A stretch of DNA of 64,000 nucleotides from Lycium barbarum (lineage: Eukaryota > Streptophyta > Magnoliopsida > Solanales > Solanaceae): assembly GCF_019175385.1 (NCBI RefSeq), contig NC_083343.1, positions 54,830,457 through 54,894,456 of the forward strand, given 5' to 3'. Under the pieces are notes generated by a model. The model was not told the DNA's origin and ran no database searches. It was given only the letters and a program-made list of their open reading frames with translations. The position numbers and the translations under genes are program-made. Shown piece after piece: positions 23,074 to 34,508 of this stretch. Positions within the stretch are counted from its first letter, which is position 1. Each line of letters opens with the position of its first letter.

Positions 23074-25727
23074 ACTCAAGCTCGTCATCGTCCTCGATGA
23101 CATTTACACATCCACGCCAACCCGGAGTTTGCCCCCTCGGGGTCTCACATCTCCTTCCCTAGTCCTTTGGGTCTAAAACCCATCTCATCTCCTCTTAAAA
23201 ATGGAGTCGTGCCCCATGCACTTCTCCTCCCTAGTTTCTCCCAAGTGTGCCTCTGCACCCCGCTTGGAAAGTGCCTCCGCACTTGCACCCTCTGGTGGCT
23301 AACTTTGTGGTGACCGCCTGTCATCCACACCATGTTCCTCACGGCCTTCATCAGATCAGGAACCTTTGTCTCCCATCTTGGTAATTTCACCATAGCACCC
23401 ATTGGTGCGACTTCCATAGTCTCTCTGCGACCTTTGCAGTTCCTTCTTACCGTTTAATTCGGAAGACAATCGTCCTTCAATTTTCACATGGCCCAACGCC
23501 TCTTCATAGGCGAATACTCCCCACTAAAAGTGGAAGACACTTTTCCTTATTTTTCAACGTAGGCATCCCTCGATGTGGCAACCTTTGCCAACCATTTCCT
23601 CATGGTCCTTTGTTCGTTTTCCTCGGCAAGATCCCGTTATACCAGCTGTATAAACAAATCAAGGCTCGACCCCATAAATCGAAGTTAACTTGCCCACACA
23701 CTGACACTAGCGGCTTTTCAAATCCAATCTTGTCCCCTTTGACGTCTAACACGGCCCCTACAGGACCCACGCTCCACAGTGGTGTCTTTGGCACTTACAT
23801 ACTTTGCACCCTCTTGGCACTTGTCAAGTTCATGGGACGTACTCGTGGTGAGTACTTCATTTCCTCAAAGTGGTAGCTTCGCCCATTCTGAACAACATCT
23901 TGGTTCTTACATTGTCACTCCCTCGACAGATCCCTTACGCTCTCGGTGCACCCCAATACTTGGTTCCATATTTATGGTTCCCCGATTGCTTGGTGTACCC
24001 TAGTACTCTCTGCTCTGGAAAGACTACATTCTCACACTTGGAAACCCATCCAATTGGAAGCTTAGCTAACCCCACTTTACCTTGGCCTCCTCACATCCGT
24101 GATTCAGCCCATTGCCTCCTCGACTAACTCTTGTATCTCCCCACTCTGGTGGTTCGACACATCTGCCTCCCCACGCTAAGTGCTTCGGCTCGCATTCAGC
24201 ATCACCGCCCTGCCCTCGCAGTTTGGCCTAGTTCCATCTTTTCCTCCCTACAAAGTGGTCCATCATCCTTCAAGGATCTCCCAGCTTCACGTGGTTCGAC
24301 TCCGTCCTCTTCCCGCTCCACGCAATTCCACATTCTAACCAACAATGCCTCTCCGTCTAGCGGTTCAGCTTGGTTTTTGTCCATGCGTCCCTACCTTTGT
24401 AGTGGCTCCCTTCTGATTTTGCCTCCCCATTAAAATGGTTTGGCCTTCCATTTGACAAACATGGTGGCTGCGTCCACCTCATTGTGACATTCAATCATTA
24501 CACAAGGAATCCTGCTCTCACTGGCATGCCTCACTGAATCCTGCAAGCCAAGCTTGCTCCATGTTGTAGGCACCAAGCCCACTTGTCCGACATGGTTTTT
24601 GAGGGTCTCACCTTCCATTCATTGCAACCCTTAAGATGGCTAGGCGTCTGTCAACTTCCCCATAACGTCCAACCCTCGAAGGACGCTTTCCAATGCCCTC
24701 AGGCAATACTCAAGTCTATCCATCCTGGAAAGACACTCAACTGATGCGTCCGTCGCATCCACTGTAGGATCTCCACGATCAAACCCAAAGTTAATAGTCC
24801 ATGGCTCGTAGCTCTCCACAACATGGTTGCTCGACCTGGAAAACATGGCCTTTTTCCTGACCACCCGACTCATCGGCATGTCCCTCTCCTCAACGGGAGC
24901 CCAGACTGTTTGAAAGAAAAAAATTATTTCCTATTTCCCCTTTTCAAAATGGCCAACAACTCCGACTCGTTGCATCACACGACCAGACATTTTGAACCGA
25001 CAAGTTTCTGATGCAAGTGAACCACCTGGAACGCTCGCTACCTTCACTTGACATTCTAGCCAAGTCCATGCCTTGCTCAGCAAAGCTGCTAGCCCACTAC
25101 TAACAGAGTTTCTAACTAACTGATGGATCATCACAATCAAGAACATTTGAGCTTCAGCTATCCGTTTGTCCCATCTTGCGATAAAATCCCAACAGAATAG
25201 CACGCTGGTGCACTAAGATGACCATCCTCCGATGGCGCAAAAGCCAACCAAACATGCCTCAATGGAATCCCTCTGAAAACAGCATCCACTGCACGGAAGA
25301 CATCCCCTGAAGATACTTCAATCAAACTAGGATGCCCCAAAATCAACTCCCAAAACACAGCCGATGGCGGAAACAACGGCTGTGAAATGTCCTGATCCTG
25401 AAAGTCGTAGTTCATGGCTGACAAAGCAAATTTTAGCCATAATACGCGCAACCAATCCCTTGTAACCAGTAGTATCGGGTTCACCCATTCGACTGGCACG
25501 AAGAATATCATTCCTGCTTTGATGTGATCTCTGCACTGACATTCAACTAATGCTCTTAAAAAAATTTAGCTCATGGGAGCTGTGAACATAACCGTGGCTT
25601 CACTCGTCTTTCTGACCCTGGCCAGATCAACCTTCGCCAATGGCTTCACTTCAAACCGCACTGCAATCCACTATTGCCAATATCAATCACACGTGATATC
25701 AACTCAGCATCACAATGCTCACCCTTC
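23074..25727 (-). other. Element E internal region, no recognised product
   Basis: About 2.65 kb between the remaining purine tract and the primer site. Next to the tract a palindrome GTCATCG/CGATGAC around AGGA (23084-23101) replaces the ATTCG/CGAAT version of B, C and H. Minus-strand ORFs at 25158-25511 (117 codons), 24640-24879 (79 codons, with an Arg/Leu/Glu-rich possible helix MDRLEYCLRALESVLRGLD) and 23145-23417 are not recognised. The second could be a remnant of a Gag N-terminal coiled coil, but this is a guess. No capsid, zinc-knuckle or pol motif. Confidence 0.55.
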
Positions 25728-25739
25728 GCTCTGATACCA
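25728..25739 (-). promoter_or_regulatory. Element E primer binding site (tRNA-iMet)
   Basis: The minus strand reads TGGTATCAGAGC, a full match to the usual initiator-Met primer site, two bases inside the 5' LTR. It shows the element runs right to left. Confidence 0.93.
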
Positions 25740-25741
25740 AC

Positions 25742-27256
25742 TGTCACGGGCCAACTCCTCCTAAGCGGCAGCGGCACACAAATAGCCCGTGCGGCGCTCG
25801 TAGTCCCACCTGACTACAAGCCAGCCTTTCCTTGTCCCAGATTTTCTCGGCACGACCCCATGCCTATGGTGAAAGCTTGCCTTAGAGGCTTAGCTTTCCT
25901 TGTGCCGCCCGTTTGATGTCAAGGCTTCAGCCTTGTCTTGCTATCATACTATTATGGCGCATTTCATATGCTGGGTCTCGTCTATGCGCACCCCTTGGGT
26001 TGGCTACGAACATGCCTGTCTCTCGCCTGGCACTGAGCGTCACTCCTGCGCGCACAATCCTATCCTCAAGCTTGACACTTGCCTTGTGTTGTGCCCGAGT
26101 AGGGCAACTCCCAATCCTTGGCCTTTGTTAGGTGCGGTCCTATTTCATGGGCCTATGGTTGTTCCATGGCATTGGCAAACATAGCCATCGCAACTTACTT
26201 CCATCCCTCGTGGTGCAGCGTCACCCCACGACTGCACGACTAGGCCAACGGACCCTTGCTTGCAAGGCTAAACCCAAGCCAAGCTCACAAGTCAATACAC
26301 AAGGCTCTTGAGTGGTGCCTCGAGTACTCAATCATCACGGGAGGTCTTTAACATCCATAAAGTTAGCCCGCGGGGCATAATCACTTCCTACGTCAAGCCT
26401 CCGGCATCCATATGCGGCCCGCAGGCACGACGTCGTCCATATAGTCCCCTAACTCGTATGGATACTTAGGACACTCCTATGAGATGCCTAGGCAGGCCCT
26501 TGAGGTCCTCCCTCAAGGATGCTCACTTGGTGCGACTGGCCGACAGCACGCACGGGGGAGGCTGGCTGAGCTGTGACACCTCTGCCCCCCTTATAATTGC
26601 TTTAAAAAGAAAAACCCAAGTTCTAGCACTGGACATCATTTTGCCAGAGAATCACAATGGGGCTTTCTCACTCTTCCGAACTCCAAATGAGGCTCCGTCT
26701 GTTCCTAACTCTTTCTCTTGACTTCCTTCACTCCTCCATGAAGTTTCGTCTCATCCCCATACTCGTGGAACGAGATATAGCCTTCGGGAGCTTTATCACC
26801 GACACTGCTCCTTGGCTAAGTCAAGCCCTTAGGTGAACGATCTTCAAATAACGCCAAACTTGGTAAGCACATTCCATAACATCCTAGGAAGGGTCCCCTC
26901 ACCCTAAATCCCAAGATTCCATCCATAGCTCGGAAACGCACGGGACTGACACTCAGGCTCGCGTGTGGCCTCGTCCGCCGACGGCCTATGGGCTCATCCC
27001 AGATCCTTGCTAAACTTCCTTGGCACTCTTATAATATGCCATAGAGCATCTCTAGATGCTTATTGACTCTCGTCCGTCGGAGCCCCTCTTCAATGCACGT
27101 CGCCCACGCATGGCTGACACTGCCTGCGCGGCCGACCCTGCCTGCGCGCGGCTGACACTCATCTGCGCACCTCTCCTGCACGACTGACACTCGCTTTGCC
27201 CTCCTAAGCGCGCAGGGGTTATGGGCGCCAAGGCACAACGAAGGAAGCCCGTAACA
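25742..27256 (-). repeat. Element E 5' LTR
   Basis: 1515 bp partner of 18505-20090, from TGTCACGGGCC to CCCGTAACA. Shorter mainly because of fewer GC-rich units around 27105-27165 and a small deletion near 26405. Confidence 0.92.
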
Positions 27257-29250
27257 TTATATGCTATCATATAATATGCCAAGTATGGCTTGTCGTGCAT
27301 ACCACATATAGTTAATCACAGAGAGCAACTACGTATAGCCACTAGAGCAACAACTACTATACGATATAGAACTACTCATTACTCTTCTGAGTATATTACA
27401 CATGCCTTGTCAAAGTCATTAACTTGTAACCATGTTCTCCTTAACGCATAAGATCTGGGTTTCCTATGAACACGAAGCTAACTTTCTTCAGACTTATGAG
27501 GAACTATATAACACCCTATAGGAGCTCGATACGATATAAACAACTTCACATGACCAGAACAAATGATCGTTACCCTATGGTGGTAGGATTGACTTATACA
27601 CACAAACTTGAAGCGACTCAACCTAAGATACTATGGTTCACCTTTGGGAACATATGGACTCAATGACAACTGAACCTAGAACCTCCATGTGAGCTCATTA
27701 ACCAATGAAGTTCACTAACTTTTGAAGTCTCTTCAATAACCAAAATCTGATGCTCATAAGGATACTTGACTACCTAGTCATGATACATAAGAAAACTCGA
27801 TGACGATAAGAGTAGAACCATCCTTTATGCGAATAGAGGATGTATGACATTTCTCATTATTACTCGATTGATCTTATTATCATGAAAGACTTTAAACGAC
27901 TATTCCGATATAATTCTCCTTGATTGAAGTACTATGGCCCAATGATGATAAATCTAGAAACTCAATATGATTCTTCTTAAACTAGAACTATAACCCATCA
28001 ACGATCATCTAAGGCTATTGATATGATTCATCTTACAAGAGGAACTATAACACCATAATCGCACTCTGGAAGCTCGATCCTATGAGTGGGACAACTAAAT
28101 GGAGTATCGAGTCATGTACTCGTGACATCTCATTCAACTTATGAAACTAGCAACATGGAATCAAAATACTTCCGTGAACCTTAGACTTCATAGCTCATAT
28201 AGAGAAATAATAAATCGAAATTCATGCCATAACGGCGAAAGAAAAAATAGCCTTACATAGAAAACATAGCCTTACATACCTTGGTTCTCGAACCTTCGAC
28301 AATTATGACGCACCGATCACCTCTTCTACCCAAGTTCAATATACAAGATGCAATAATCATACTAATATCAACCAACATGAGGCACAACGACTATACAATA
28401 GGCAGGAAGCTCGCTATACTACGACTATGTGACGTTTCTCCACGTCTCTCTCCTTCCAGACTCCATAATGACAACAACACAACTAGAAAGCCCAATAATC
28501 AACTTAAAACATCAACAATAAACTAAATAACTCGGACTCATGGCTTCCGATCACCGTCCTGTGAGTTATACACAAGAAACATACCAATACGATTCTTACG
28601 ATCTTCTCCATGGAGCTAAGAATAAGTTGCATACCTTTAGCAAGGAGGAAACCTGGCCTTCTACCCAAAATTATAAGAACCGAGCACTACTACAATCACA
28701 AGAGAGAACACGATAAGAGCTCGTGAAATTGGAAGAGCATCGAAGAGAAATATTGATTTCGACTCACCTTGGAGACTCTTCGATGTTCGTAAAACTCTAG
28801 AGAGAGTTTTGGTCTAATTTCGTTCTGGAAAATGTGAGATATGAATTGAAAAATCTGATTATTATCTTATATACCTTCCACCGACTCAAAACCCTTATTG
28901 AGCGATCCTCGTGGCCAGCAACATGCTTGCTTTGGAGCTCTCTTGGAGAGACCCTTTGCCGCCTTCCCTGCAGTCTGCGCAGTCTGGCTAAAATGCGAAT
29001 ATCTCCCTACCTCGACATCATATCGACGAACGGTTTAATATGCTAGAAACTAGACTCGTAGAACTTTGATTTGGTGGGTGTATCACCCTGTAAATCCAAG
29101 TATATTGGGACAAAAGCTAAATGGAACCTGACCCAAATATTAATGAACTTGTGTGTATAACTTGCGACGATATTTGCCGACTTTCATTTTACAACTTGCT
29201 TGACTCTAAAACTTATTGTCTGACTATTAAAAAATTAGAATACCTTATTT
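27257..29250 (-). repeat. Element C 5' LTR, part 3
   Basis: Starts with the third subrepeat unit (ATATGCTATCATATAATATGCC...) that E separated from the first two. The stretch 29024-29250 matches C's other LTR at 10465-10690. Similarity stops near 29250 before any CA terminus, so the LTR end is deleted or overwritten. No coding sequence. Confidence 0.62.
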
Positions 29251-30275
29251 CTGTATCAATCTGGCTTAATAGCCCCCATATTTCTTTATGAATCTGGACT
29301 CTCACGATTATCAATATATCGACATTAGACTCATACGGTTCTCAGCACTGTGTCGACATCGGATTCACACAGTCCTCAATACTCACATCTTAGTATCAAA
29401 TATACCGATATGACATCACATGTAAGGAGCATATCTACTACCTACAAAAAAGCTATAATTAGCTATGAACTTCGTCGCTAGATTGTTCGTACTAACATTT
29501 TTTTTTTTGATAATTCGTTGCTAATCTGTCGCTAAATAGGATTAGCGAATGATTTTTCTTTTTAACTATAGAATTTGTCTGTCGTTAATTCCTTTTTAAT
29601 TGTATGAAGAACTCAAACAATATAAGGCATATAAATGCTCAAATATGGTTGTAAAAGATACAAAGATAAAATATGCCTTTCTAACATATAACAAGTCCAA
29701 ATTCATCAATAAGGCATAAATATCATGCTCAACTCATTTTATACGGATTTATAAAATAAAGCTATAATCTAGCATTTCAAGCATTTCCCTTTTCATACCC
29801 GATAGTCGTATATACGCTCGTTACGCCATGTAGATGTTATCCCCTACACATCAAGTCACATACAACACATAAGTTGGGAAAAAATTTCTTATTGAAGTCA
29901 ACATCTTAACTTACCTCGATTAAAGTGAGCTTTTAATCTTTTTTGACCGCCTTTCCACAGCAAGCACATCCAAACCGCTCAACTCTAGCCAAAATAAATT
30001 TCGCTAATTAAATGAAGTTAAAGAATCAATTCCTATAATTTAATACGCGATCTATGTCAAAGTCAACAAAAGGTCAAATCCGAGCCCACGGGTTACCCAT
30101 AACCTAATGATTCAAATCTATACTTAAATTTTCAATCCGACACTAAAACGACTCCCAAATCCTTAATATAAAAATTCTATCACCTAGATTTTTTTTTCCA
30201 ATATTACACTTCAAAATCATGGATTAAAGGCCCAAACCTCACGGGTGGTCATAAATATAATCAAAACTAAGTTTT
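29251..30275. other. Old repeat-derived sequence flanking the LINE target site
   Basis: About 1 kb without genes. 29425-29605 may be a decayed transposon end (separate entry). 29600-30275 is AT-rich and looks like an old LTR fragment, but no partner is visible. It was contiguous with 45996 onward before the LINE inserted, as shown by the shared 17-bp duplication. Confidence 0.5.
29425..29605. mobile_element. Possible CACTA-like terminal remnant
   Basis: Reads CTACTACCTACAAAAAAGC followed by TAATTAGC, TTCGTCGCTAG, TTCGTTGCTAATC and GTCGCTAAATAGG words. This resembles the CACTACAAAAA... terminus plus GTCGCTA subterminal repeats of plant CACTA elements. The CACTA start is mutated and no second terminus is found, so this is weak. 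Confidence 0.3.
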
Positions 30276-30292
30276 AAGAGACTTACCCCAAC

Positions 30293-30373
30293 TTTTTTTT
30301 CTTCAATCAACCCTCTCCTCGAGGGCTCTATTTTATTCATATTCTCAAAAATACATCACAGAGGAGAGCTATC
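30293..30373 (-). other. LINE G 3' untranslated end with poly(A)
   Basis: 81-bp tail of G cut off from the body by H (CTATC at 30369-30373 is H's target duplication). On the minus strand it ends GATTGAAGAAAAAAAA, then the target duplication. Confidence 0.85.
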
Positions 30374-30779
30374 TGTCATACCCCAACCCTAGTAAGGCGT
30401 GACTGGCACCCGACATCTTACGGAAAGCGAGCGAACCAACTTATAACTCGCATCTTCTATGTCTCAAACGGCAAAATAAGACCAAGGGGCTAAATACAAA
30501 CATAATAGCATGCATAAGTGTATATGTATACCATGGGCCCACAAATCCGATATAACGACTGGCAAGACATAACTAAGCGGTATACAAGACACCGTCTGCA
30601 AAGCCTCTATGAACCTGACTGAAGTATACAAGTTGGGACAAGGCCCCCGACATACCCTTAACACAAACTACATATACGACCCAGACTCGGCAATGCTCCA
30701 GGAAAAGGTGGAACCCACCAATCAAAACTGGTACCTGAAATCAGCCTACTGGGGAAGATCCTCGTCCCATCTATCTACA

Positions 30780-30836
30780 CATGAGGGCATGAACGCAGGG
30801 TCCATAAGAAAGGACGTCAGTACGAATAATGTACCG
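30780..30836 (-). promoter_or_regulatory. Three-hairpin LTR module, H 3' LTR copy
   Basis: The middle helix GTCC (30800-30803)/GGAC (30812-30815) and the CAGTAC (30818-30823)/GTACCG (30831-30836) helix are kept (a G-U pair in the LTR-sense RNA). The CTGCG/CGCAG helix has lost one arm here (CATGA), though it is kept in the partner LTR. Confidence 0.65.
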
Positions 30837-31030
30837 AGTATGTAAGGCGAAAATGTAATATAATAAATATATATATGTTGCAGGAAGGAAAGATAAGCAT
30901 CAACTTTGCACTTCTGACTTACTAATGAGAAACTTGTACGCATGTCCCTTTATACTCTCATATATTTATCTACATCTATATATAATACTGTGATCCTGAA
31001 CTATGCATCATATATCATCCTGGTGCTATC

Positions 31031-31278
31031 TGCCCAACTGCTCAGTGGTAACTGCCCGACCCACCGTAGCACGGTGGTAACTGCCCGTTCGATTATTGCC
31101 CGACGGTAGAGCGCAACTGCCCGACTGATCAGTGGTAACTGCCCAACCGGCCGTAGCTCGGTGGTAATAACTGCCCAACCAGCCATAGCATGGTGGTAAA
31201 TACATAACTGCCCAACTGGTCGTAGACCAGTGGTAAATACATATTTGCTCAACTGGTCGTAGACTAGTTGTAATTATA
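31031..31278 (-). repeat. Tandem hairpin array in H 3' LTR
   Basis: Seven or so units of roughly 30-45 bp, each framed by ACTGCCCRAC and GTGGTAA. The centre of each is an inverted repeat with different bases: CCACCG/CGGTGG, CTGATCAG, CCAT/ATGG, CTGGTC/GACCAG. The matching array in the right LTR is at 34264-34508. Confidence 0.8.
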
Positions 31279-33284
31279 ACCACCATCATGACCTTGTCTC
31301 CCTGAGTAATCTCTATGTACTTCTCATGGCCATCACTTGTCCGTTATAGCATACACGATCGCATAAGGCTTATAAGCACAGTTCGGGGCCATAAGGACCT
31401 CTTACCGCTTAACTGAACATTAACTAGACTCTGAGATCAATCATAAGCATCTCTTCCAGCATCAAATACCTTATTGGGGATCCTCTTCTAGTACTCTATT
31501 TATGTCCCACAAGACAATACCTAAGTACACATTTCTAAACGCCTTGGAGTGACATAAGGTCGGTAAACCTCCAATTAAGATTATGGAACTATCATCATGA
31601 ACATATCTCACCTTGAAGGAACAAGATCATAAGATGAGATCAACAATAACGAATGACATCTACAGTTATGAAACGAGCTCAATGATATCATAAGAACATC
31701 GAGAACTATAAGCTTTGATACTTTTAGAAACAAGGTTATCGAAGATATCATGTATAGGTTCACAACAAAGGAATCATGCCTTAAGAAAGAAAGGGTTTAG
31801 CCTTAACATACCTAAAAAATCACTTCTCGACTTTCCAACCTACCTCCCATCTTGCAATCTATTTACGATCGTTCGTAGTCTCGTAATCTACATATAAAAC
31901 CATTCATACTATTGTTAGACTCACCATCATACACTTGTCTCAAGTCCTTAATTAAAATCCTTTTAGAATCTGCCGAAATTCGGGCAGCATCTCCCCTGTT
32001 TATGTACCTAGCCCAAAATCACAATACCAACAAAACAACAACAATAGCAATACTAATATCAACAACATCATCATAAATACCAAAATATTCCATAAAACAT
32101 CCCACACGATGTTTTTCAACATACAACAACAGTATACACTTCCTTTCTTCCCTATCAAGGAGCGTAATCTCACCAACACACAAACAACATTAGATACCAT
32201 CCATATACATGTAAATCATCCCAACAACATGGCCACAACATGCTCAAAACAGTCCATAACACAACAACTACAGCACACCACTCTATGACCTTTCCTCTAT
32301 AACTATTTTCACTTTTAAGACTTGCTAATCCTTCAAATCAACTCAACATAAGGGATAGGATGAAGAACATACCTTATAATTGAAGAACTCTAGCCACACC
32401 AACTTTCATCAAGACCAAACTCACCACAACATCAAGTAGAAGCAAGAACAATCACCTTTCATAGACTAGTTTGGTGTAATCTTGTTAAATTCTTGATTTA
32501 ATGGGCTATAAATGTTTGGGGGATGTGTTGGGAGATTTGTAAAACTCATGAGAGTTTAGAATGATGAAAAAAATGGGGTTGATGGGTTTTTATACCCCTT
32601 CTAAGTCGATTGCACCGACTTTCCCAAGTGGGACCTGCAGAAATCATTTGGCAGCTTGGAGTCTTTAACTTAAAATGCCCATAACTCCCTACTCCGATGT
32701 CGTTTTGACGAGCGATTTGGTGCGTTGAAAACTAGACTCGACAAAATTCATTTTAGGCTGTTGAAACATCTTAAAACTCCTGATATACCTGGAGATATAC
32801 CCCTCCAAATTTGACCTAAAATTCTGTCCAAAATTCTGCCAACCTTTTTCCAAATTTTCGACAAACCTATTTTCTTCTATTTGCCTGGTCCCGTAATCTT
32901 CCAAAACTCTCCATACATGATATTTATCATTAATCATACTTGAAAATGGTCATGTCCTTTGGTTCCAAGGTTGTTCTTCCCGGTTACGACTTAAGAGATC
33001 GTAATTCATCCTTTACTTCATTGATATATACTTTCGATGGTTGTACCTTTCAAAATTTCACATATACTAAAAGATATTCTTTCTCCAAGTTGGGCCAAAA
33101 TTGCCCGTCCTATTTTCTCCAAAGTTCCGACAAACTTAATTTCCTCAAATTACTTGTCCTCCAATCCTTCCATAAGTTATTGTATGAACTTAAACCCTCA
33201 TAACCATAAGATAAACACATATAATTTCACATACTTCCTGAAAGGTAGCTCGAATCTCAACATACGAAACTATGGGGTGTAACA

Positions 33285-33321
33285 TCCTTCTCCCCTTTAA
33301 AAACATTCGTCCTCGAATGTT
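33285..33321 (-). promoter_or_regulatory. Element H polypurine tract and pol-end palindrome
   Basis: The minus strand reads TTAAAGGGGAGAAGGA against the 3' LTR, preceded by arms AACATTCG/CGAATGTT (33302-33321). Nearly the same arrangement as in B. Confidence 0.83.
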
Positions 33322-33401
33322 AAAGTCTCAGGGACCTTAGTCCTCCTTCCGGCCACTGCCTTGCCCTTCTGGGCTGCCGTTGCTTTTCTCTTCCTAGGCA
33401 T
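33297..33401 (-). CDS. 34-codon Gag-start / Pol-end fusion ORF of element H
   Basis: Starts at the gag ATG position (MPRKRKATAAQKGK..., basic, like the N-terminus of B's Gag: MKGKSTTAQKGK) and ends TFEDECF-stop, the typical last residues of pol in this lineage. The junction, around residues 21-28, keeps the frame. So the whole capsid, nucleocapsid and pol region is gone and a tiny ORF is left. It cannot supply any retrotransposon function; whether it is translated is unknown. It may simply be the by-product of a deletion with the gag leader and purine-tract region kept. Confidence 0.7.
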   Translation of the reverse strand: MPRKRKATAAQKGKAVAGRRTKVPETLTFEDECF

Positions 33402-33591
33402 TGCTGAAATCACAACATATGGTCAGGAGAAATAGAATCCTTATAACACGGGCCTATCACACAATCTAAGATAAGAAACAAAGGAAATCTTCCTAAATGC
33501 CTTGCAGCCTCCTGTTTATAAGTGTGGCGCACTGCACACCATAAAAAAGACTCTGCTAGACACGGCGGGCAGACAACCCTAGGAAGGACCT

Positions 33592-33603
33592 GCTCTGATA
33601 CTA
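33592..33603 (-). promoter_or_regulatory. Element H primer binding site, mutated
   Basis: The minus strand reads TAGTATCAGAGC; the second base of the usual TGGTATCAGAGC is changed. It lies three bases inside the 5' LTR. Confidence 0.85.
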
Positions 33604-34013
33604 ATTTGTAACACCCCAACACTGGTAAGGCGTGACTGGCACCCGGCATCTTACGGAAACCGAGAGAACCAACTTATAACTCGCATCCTCTATGTCTCAA
33701 ACGACAAAATATGACCAAGGGGCTAAATACAAACATAATATCATGCATAAGTGTAAATATATACCATGGGCCCACGAATCCGATATTACGACTGGCAAGA
33801 CATAACTAAGCGGTATACAAGACACCGTCTGCAAAGCCTTTATGAACCTGATTGAAGTATACAAGTTGGGACAGGGCCCCCGACATACCCTTAACACAAA
33901 GTACCTATACGACCCAGACTCAGCAATGCTCCAGGAAGAAGTGGAGCCTACCAATCAAAACTGGTACCAGAAAACAACTTATTGGGGAAGATCCTCGTCC
34001 CGTCTATCAACAC

Positions 34014-34069
34014 CTGCGGGCATAAACGCAACGTCCACAAGAAAGGACGTCAGTACGAATAATGTACTG
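34014..34069 (-). promoter_or_regulatory. Three-hairpin LTR module, H 5' LTR copy
   Basis: TGCG (34015-34018)/CGCA (34027-34030), ACGTCC (34031-34036)/GGACGT (34045-34050), CAGTAC (34051-34056)/GTACTG (34064-34069). One of the best-paired copies; the middle helix has six pairs. Confidence 0.77.
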
Positions 34070-34263
34070 AGTATGTAAGGCGAAAATGTAATATAATAAA
34101 TATATATATACCGCAGGAAGGAAAGATAAGCATCAACTTTGCACTTCTGACTTACTAATGAAAGCTTGTACGCATGTCCCTTTATACTCTCATATCTTTA
34201 TCTACATCTATATATAAAACTGTGATCCAGAACTACGTATCATATATCATCTTGGTGCTATCT

Positions 34264-34508
34264 ACCCAACTAATCAGTGGTAACTGCCCGACCGGCCGTA
34301 GCATGGTGGTAACCGCTCGTCCGATTATTGCCCGATGGTAGAGCACAACTGCCCAACTGATCAGTGGTAACTGCCCAATCGGCCGTAGCTCGGTGGTAAT
34401 AACTGTCCAACCAGCCATAACATGGTGGAAAATACATAACTGCCCAACTGGTCATAGACCAGTGGTAAATACATATCTGCCCAACTGGTCGTAGACCAGC
34501 GGTAATTA
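34264..34508 (-). repeat. Tandem hairpin array in H 5' LTR
   Basis: Counterpart of 31031-31278, with the same unit order and scattered base changes. The CTGGTC/GACCAG units at 34447-34500 remain perfectly paired. Confidence 0.78.

Larger units (their letters stand above)
18505..27256 (-). mobile_element. Element E: LTR retrotransposon without recognisable genes, carrying solo LTR F
   Basis: LTRs at 18505-20090 and 25742-27256 (about 1.5-1.6 kb, TG...CA). Primer site TGGTATCAGAGC on the minus strand and a C-rich purine tract next to the left LTR. After removing F the internal part is about 2.7 kb with no gag or pol motif I can name, so it resembles a LARD. I could not find a matching target duplication: the left flank is ACATC and the right flank TTATA. 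The element sits in C's LTR subrepeats, which may have rearranged. Confidence 0.85.
30374..33284 (-). repeat. Element H 3' LTR
   Basis: 2911 bp, TGTCATACCCC...GGGGTGTAACA. Very similar to the right LTR. Holds the three-hairpin module (30780-30836) and the hairpin array (31031-31278). Confidence 0.93.

Noticed and set aside
18499..27261. A target duplication for element E (shared AACAT letters at both sides)
   Set aside because: The shared letters would place the LTR ends off TG...CA, so I report no duplication.
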